Part shown: piece by piece, positions 36,942 through 39,605 of the stretch | How positions within the stretch are numbered: position 1 is the first letter of the stretch | Layout of the letters: each line of letters opens with the position of its first letter | From: Desulfocapsaceae bacterium | GTDB lineage: Bacteria; Desulfobacterota; Desulfobulbia; Desulfobulbales; Desulfocapsaceae | Assembly: GCA_028697885.1 (NCBI GenBank) | Contig: JAQVER010000033.1 | Coordinates: 1 to 39,605, forward strand | DNA: 39,605 nucleotides | Reading direction: 5' to 3' | Program-made: the position numbers and the translations under genes | The notes under the pieces: generated by a model | The model's database searches: none | What the model saw: the letters and a program-made list of their open reading frames with translations, nothing else | Told to the model about the DNA's origin: nothing

Positions 36942-37616
36942 GTTGCCTCCTTTAATGTTCCTCATGTCAAGCATGTAGAAGAAAAGTCGAAACATCAATT
37001 TTTCTTCTTCTGCCAGGGATGTAATTGGTCATTGCTTCCCGAGAGATCCGTTACAAAAAACGAACATCATCTACCAGCTTGGCACGCTTAACCGTTTCCG
37101 TAGCCACTGCTGCCATTGATTTTTTGATGCTATCACCATGTAGTACCCTTAAAAAGGGGGAGGGAACTATTTGTAGGCTTCGAAATCCCTTTTTGTGGAG
37201 ATCTGAGGATACCCATGGAAAATATTATCAAGTAGAAAGATATAGATATCCGTGAAGAACGGTACAGTCTGCAATGAGCCTCTGCTGCCGAGGCGCCACG
37301 CTTTGTCCAGTCGGTCAGCAAATTTACGGCCCAGATCAAGGAGCTTGGTCACCTCGGCGGGGCCCTGGTTGCCGTCTCCGATCAAAAGGTGCGGATCGTA
37401 TCGCCTTTGGCACGCCACCAAGACGCTGCGCAAAGATGCTGTCTGGACCAATGAACATATCGATGGGATAGTGAACGAGAAGATGGAGAAGTCTCTGACC
37501 TCGCCAAGGCTTTAAGGGAAAGGAAATTCCTCATCGGAGCACGTAGCAGCTGCAATCGCCTAAACCAGCACCATTCGCGAGTGTTCCTGTGTTCTTCGAA
37601 CGGTTTCGGATTGGAA
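36942..37616. other. 675-bp stretch without an intact gene
   Basis: The left part (36942-37214) shows no coding signal I can support. The right part (37215-37515) is the decayed mvhD copy listed separately. The last 100 bases lead to the stop of the GspE-type gene, and I see no clear terminator there. Confidence 0.6.
37215..37515 (+). pseudogene. Decayed duplicate of the 3' half of mvhD
   Basis: The stretch follows the end of mvhD (35394-35747) closely. Shared peptides are IREERYSLQ, ASAAEAPRFVQ, KFTAQIKELG, AVSDQKVRI and EKMEKSL. It carries two in-frame stops (after NIIK, and where mvhD has the Trp of SLQWAS). A deletion of roughly 50 bases removes the segment between ELG and AVSDQ, and a frameshift follows KVRI. 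The 5' half with the cysteines and the selenocysteine codon is absent. It is the same orientation as mvhD and about 1.8 kb away. Nucleotide identity is still high in patches (for example CTCTGCTGCCGAGGC), so the event is fairly recent or was slowed by recombination. Confidence 0.9.
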
Positions 37617-39605
37617 TTACTGGGAACAGACGCTCATCACCTGTTTGTAGTCGGTTTTTCCGTCAAAGATCAGGTGGATGCCTTCCTGGAGGAGAACGGT
37701 CATGCCGTTGCTGATCGCCTCTTCTTTCAGTTCGCTTACTGTGGCGCGCTTGATGATCAGCTTTTTCAGGCGAGGGCTGGTACCCATCAGCTCGTAAATG
37801 CCCTGTCGTCCCCGGTAGCCGGAGTTGTTGCAGGCCGGACAACCCTTGGCCCGGTACAGGGTCAGGCTGTCGGAATAGAGGACATTGACATGGTCGAAAA
37901 AGAGGACCCCGTAATTATGGAGGAGATGGTCGTATTCCGCCCGGTCTGGGTGGTAGGGCTCCTTGCACTTATCGCAGAGGGTGCGGACCAAGCGTTGGGC
38001 CAGCACCCCGAGGAGTGAGTCGGCGAAGTTAAAGGTGTCGATCCCCATGTCGAGGAGGCGGACTATGGTCTCAGGGGCGGAGTTAGTGTGGAGAGTGCTG
38101 AAGACCAGGTGGCCGGTGAGGGAGGCCTCCATGGCCATCTTGGCTGTCTCCTCGTCGCGCATCTCGCCGATCATGATCACGTCAGGGTCGGCCCGGAGAA
38201 AGGCGCGCATAGCAGCCGCAAAGGTAAAGCCGATCATGGGTTTTACCTGGACCTGGCGGAGCCGGTACTGAGTGATCTCCACCGGATCCTCCGCGGTCCA
38301 GATTTTTTTCTGCGGGGTGTTGATGGCGCTGAGGGCCGAGTGGAGGGTGGTGGTTTTTCCTGAACCGGTGGGGCCGACGACCAGAACGATCCCGTATGGT
38401 TTGGCGATGATCTCCTGAAATTCCTCATGGATCCGGGGGGGGAGGATATCTTGCAAGGGTAAGGGCTTGGAGTCGGCCAAGACCCGGAGAACGATATCCT
38501 CATTGCTGTTGGCGGTGGGGATGGTGGCCACCCGCAGTTCGATCTCCTTGCCTCGGGAGGTGGTGAATTTGATCTTGCCGTCCTGGGGTTTGCGCCGTTC
38601 GGCAATATTCAGATCGGCCAGGATCTTGAATCGGGCGATAACCTGCCTAACGTAATTCTTGGGGATTTTCAGGACATCGGCGCAGGCCCCGTCAATCCGG
38701 TAGCGTACCTCGGCGTCGTGATCAGTGCCGTAGGGTTCGATGTGGATGTCGGAGGCGTTGCGGTAGTAAGCCTTTTCAATAATCTGATCGACCAGCAGGA
38801 CGACCGGCCGGTCGTCGATCCCCTCCTCCTTGTTCGAACTATCCTTGGCCGGGCGGGCAGAAGGGGCTTTTTCTTCCACCTCGATCCGCTCAATGATTGA
38901 GGCGAATGAGGTTTTTCCCGGGCTGAAGGAGGAGGTTACCTCGTTCGGATAATAGGTCGCTTTGATTCGTTGCCAGAAGGCCTCGATTTCATCGCGGAAG
39001 GCAAACAGCACCTCGGCCTTGGCGACCCGCAACACCTGTCTGACTTCGTGGATCAGGGTGTTCTGCTCCTCAGGATCCATGGCTGCCACCACCACCGTGT
39101 TGTCGGTGAGGTCGAGAGGGGCCAGGCTGGCCGCCCGGAAGTAGTCGATATTGATGCCCTTGAAGAGTTGTCTCGGGTAATTGTCAATCTTACTGAGATC
39201 CACATAGCGCGTGTCATAAAAGCTGGCCAGGGCCTCACCCAGATCCGCCTTGGCGATCCGGAAATTTTGAATCAGGATAGTCTCGGGCTCCACCTTCTCC
39301 TGGGCGGCGATGGCCAAGGCCCTATCCAACTCATTGGCCGAGATGAGGCGCTTTTTCACCAGGCAGTCAAACTTGAGGGGGACCTTGCGCGATATCCGCA
39401 AGTTATTATAGAGGGCAATGGATAGGGTCTCGGCCAGGTTGTGGATTCGCTGGAGGTCGCGTTCGGCGAACCCTCTTTCATGGCGGGTATTGATCAGTTC
39501 GACTACACCCAGGAGTGTGTTCCGGTAGATAATGGGGGCGGCCAGGACATCTCGGGTCCGGATGTTCGCCTGTTCGTCCCAGATGGAGGTAAAGCGGAGG
39601 GCCGG
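37617..39605 (-). CDS. GspE/PilB-family secretion ATPase with N-terminal GAF domain, 5' end off the window
   Basis: The frame stays open to the right edge, so the protein is at least 662 residues. The first visible 65 or so residues are a GAF domain (TSIWDEQANIRTRDVLAAPI, YRNTLLGVVELIN). A T2SSE N-terminal domain follows (LVKKRLISANELDRALAIA), then the ATPase: ASDIHIEPYG, Walker A GPTGSGKTTTLHSA, Walker B DPDVIMIGEMRDEET and HTNSAPETIVRLLDMG. A tetracysteine zinc motif (CDKC ... CPAC) is typical of GspE/PilB. It should power type II secretion or type IV pilus assembly at the inner membrane. A TTG at 39401 could be mistaken for the start, but the GAF coding continues upstream of it. No pilin or secretin gene is within view. 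Confidence 0.92.
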   Translation of the reverse strand, partial: PALRFTSIWDEQANIRTRDVLAAPIIYRNTLLGVVELINTRHERGFAERDLQRIHNLAETLSIALYNNLRISRKVPLKFDCLVKKRLISANELDRALAIAAQEKVEPETILIQNFRIAKADLGEALASFYDTRYVDLSKIDNYPRQLFKGINIDYFRAASLAPLDLTDNTVVVAAMDPEEQNTLIHEVRQVLRVAKAEVLFAFRDEIEAFWQRIKATYYPNEVTSSFSPGKTSFASIIERIEVEEKAPSARPAKDSSNKEEGIDDRPVVLLVDQIIEKAYYRNASDIHIEPYGTDHDAEVRYRIDGACADVLKIPKNYVRQVIARFKILADLNIAERRKPQDGKIKFTTSRGKEIELRVATIPTANSNEDIVLRVLADSKPLPLQDILPPRIHEEFQEIIAKPYGIVLVVGPTGSGKTTTLHSALSAINTPQKKIWTAEDPVEITQYRLRQVQVKPMIGFTFAAAMRAFLRADPDVIMIGEMRDEETAKMAMEASLTGHLVFSTLHTNSAPETIVRLLDMGIDTFNFADSLLGVLAQRLVRTLCDKCKEPYHPDRAEYDHLLHNYGVLFFDHVNVLYSDSLTLYRAKGCPACNNSGYRGRQGIYELMGTSPRLKKLIIKRATVSELKEEAISNGMTVLLQEGIHLIFDGKTDYKQVMSVCSQ

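Noticed and set aside
39399..39401. TTG at 39401 as the start of the GspE-type gene
   Set aside because: The same frame continues upstream to the window edge and encodes a clear GAF domain.
1..39605. CRISPR arrays, rRNA genes and complete tRNA genes
   Set aside because: I saw no regularly spaced direct repeats and no foldable tRNA or rRNA segments by eye.

Overview
The window looks like a chromosomal segment of an anaerobic Desulfobacterota bacterium, most likely Desulfobulbales-like (sulfate-reducing or sulfur-disproportionating). The evidence is a bacterial-type Wood-Ljungdahl gene block next to selenocysteine-containing FdhA, HdrA and MvhD proteins, a Gram-negative LptE lipoprotein, and a GAF-GspE secretion ATPase. 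The lineage is inferred from gene content, not from a marker-gene tree.

Left part (1-17558): housekeeping genes, nearly all on the minus strand. They are rarA (cut by the left edge) overlapping a tRNA-dihydrouridine synthase gene, leuS-lptE, the ribosomal/replication string rpsF-rpsR-DUF2232-rplI-dnaB, a mazG-type pyrophosphohydrolase, a lytic transglycosylase with an M18 aminopeptidase, a SprA-related putative metalloprotease and an AI-2E-family permease. A transketolase gene is the only plus-strand gene here and ends in a strong terminator. A secreted PPC/beta-repeat protein and the decayed remains of an IS3-family element (4839-5171) lie between transketolase and lptE.

Central part (18008-35747): one plus-strand block for C1 metabolism. 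folD interconverts methylene- and formyl-tetrahydrofolate. A 901-residue protein joins a MetF-like methylenetetrahydrofolate reductase domain to AcsD, the small corrinoid-protein subunit. cooS, acsB and acsC supply CO dehydrogenase, acetyl-CoA synthase and the large corrinoid iron-sulfur subunit. Then come a 1374-residue formate dehydrogenase fused to ferredoxin and GltD-like FAD/NAD(P) modules, a 1016-residue double-module HdrA, and MvhD. Each of these last three genes is interrupted by one in-frame TGA at a position occupied by Cys or Sec in its family. Each TGA is followed by a hairpin with a G-U-containing apical loop, as in bacterial SECIS elements. I read them as three consecutive selenoproteins. 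The block could run toward CO2 fixation or toward acetate oxidation. Genes for formyl-THF synthetase, the AcsE methyltransferase, CooC, HdrB/HdrC and the selenocysteine machinery are not in the window.

Right part (35748-39605): a terminator after mvhD, a small Cys/Trp-rich protein, a PilZ-domain protein, a decayed second copy of the mvhD 3' half (37215-37515), and a GspE/PilB-type ATPase with an N-terminal GAF domain, cut by the right edge. Intergenic spaces carry several hairpin repeats, including a 108-bp imperfect palindrome between fdhA and hdrA and a recurring short motif resembling CGTAACGAAA.
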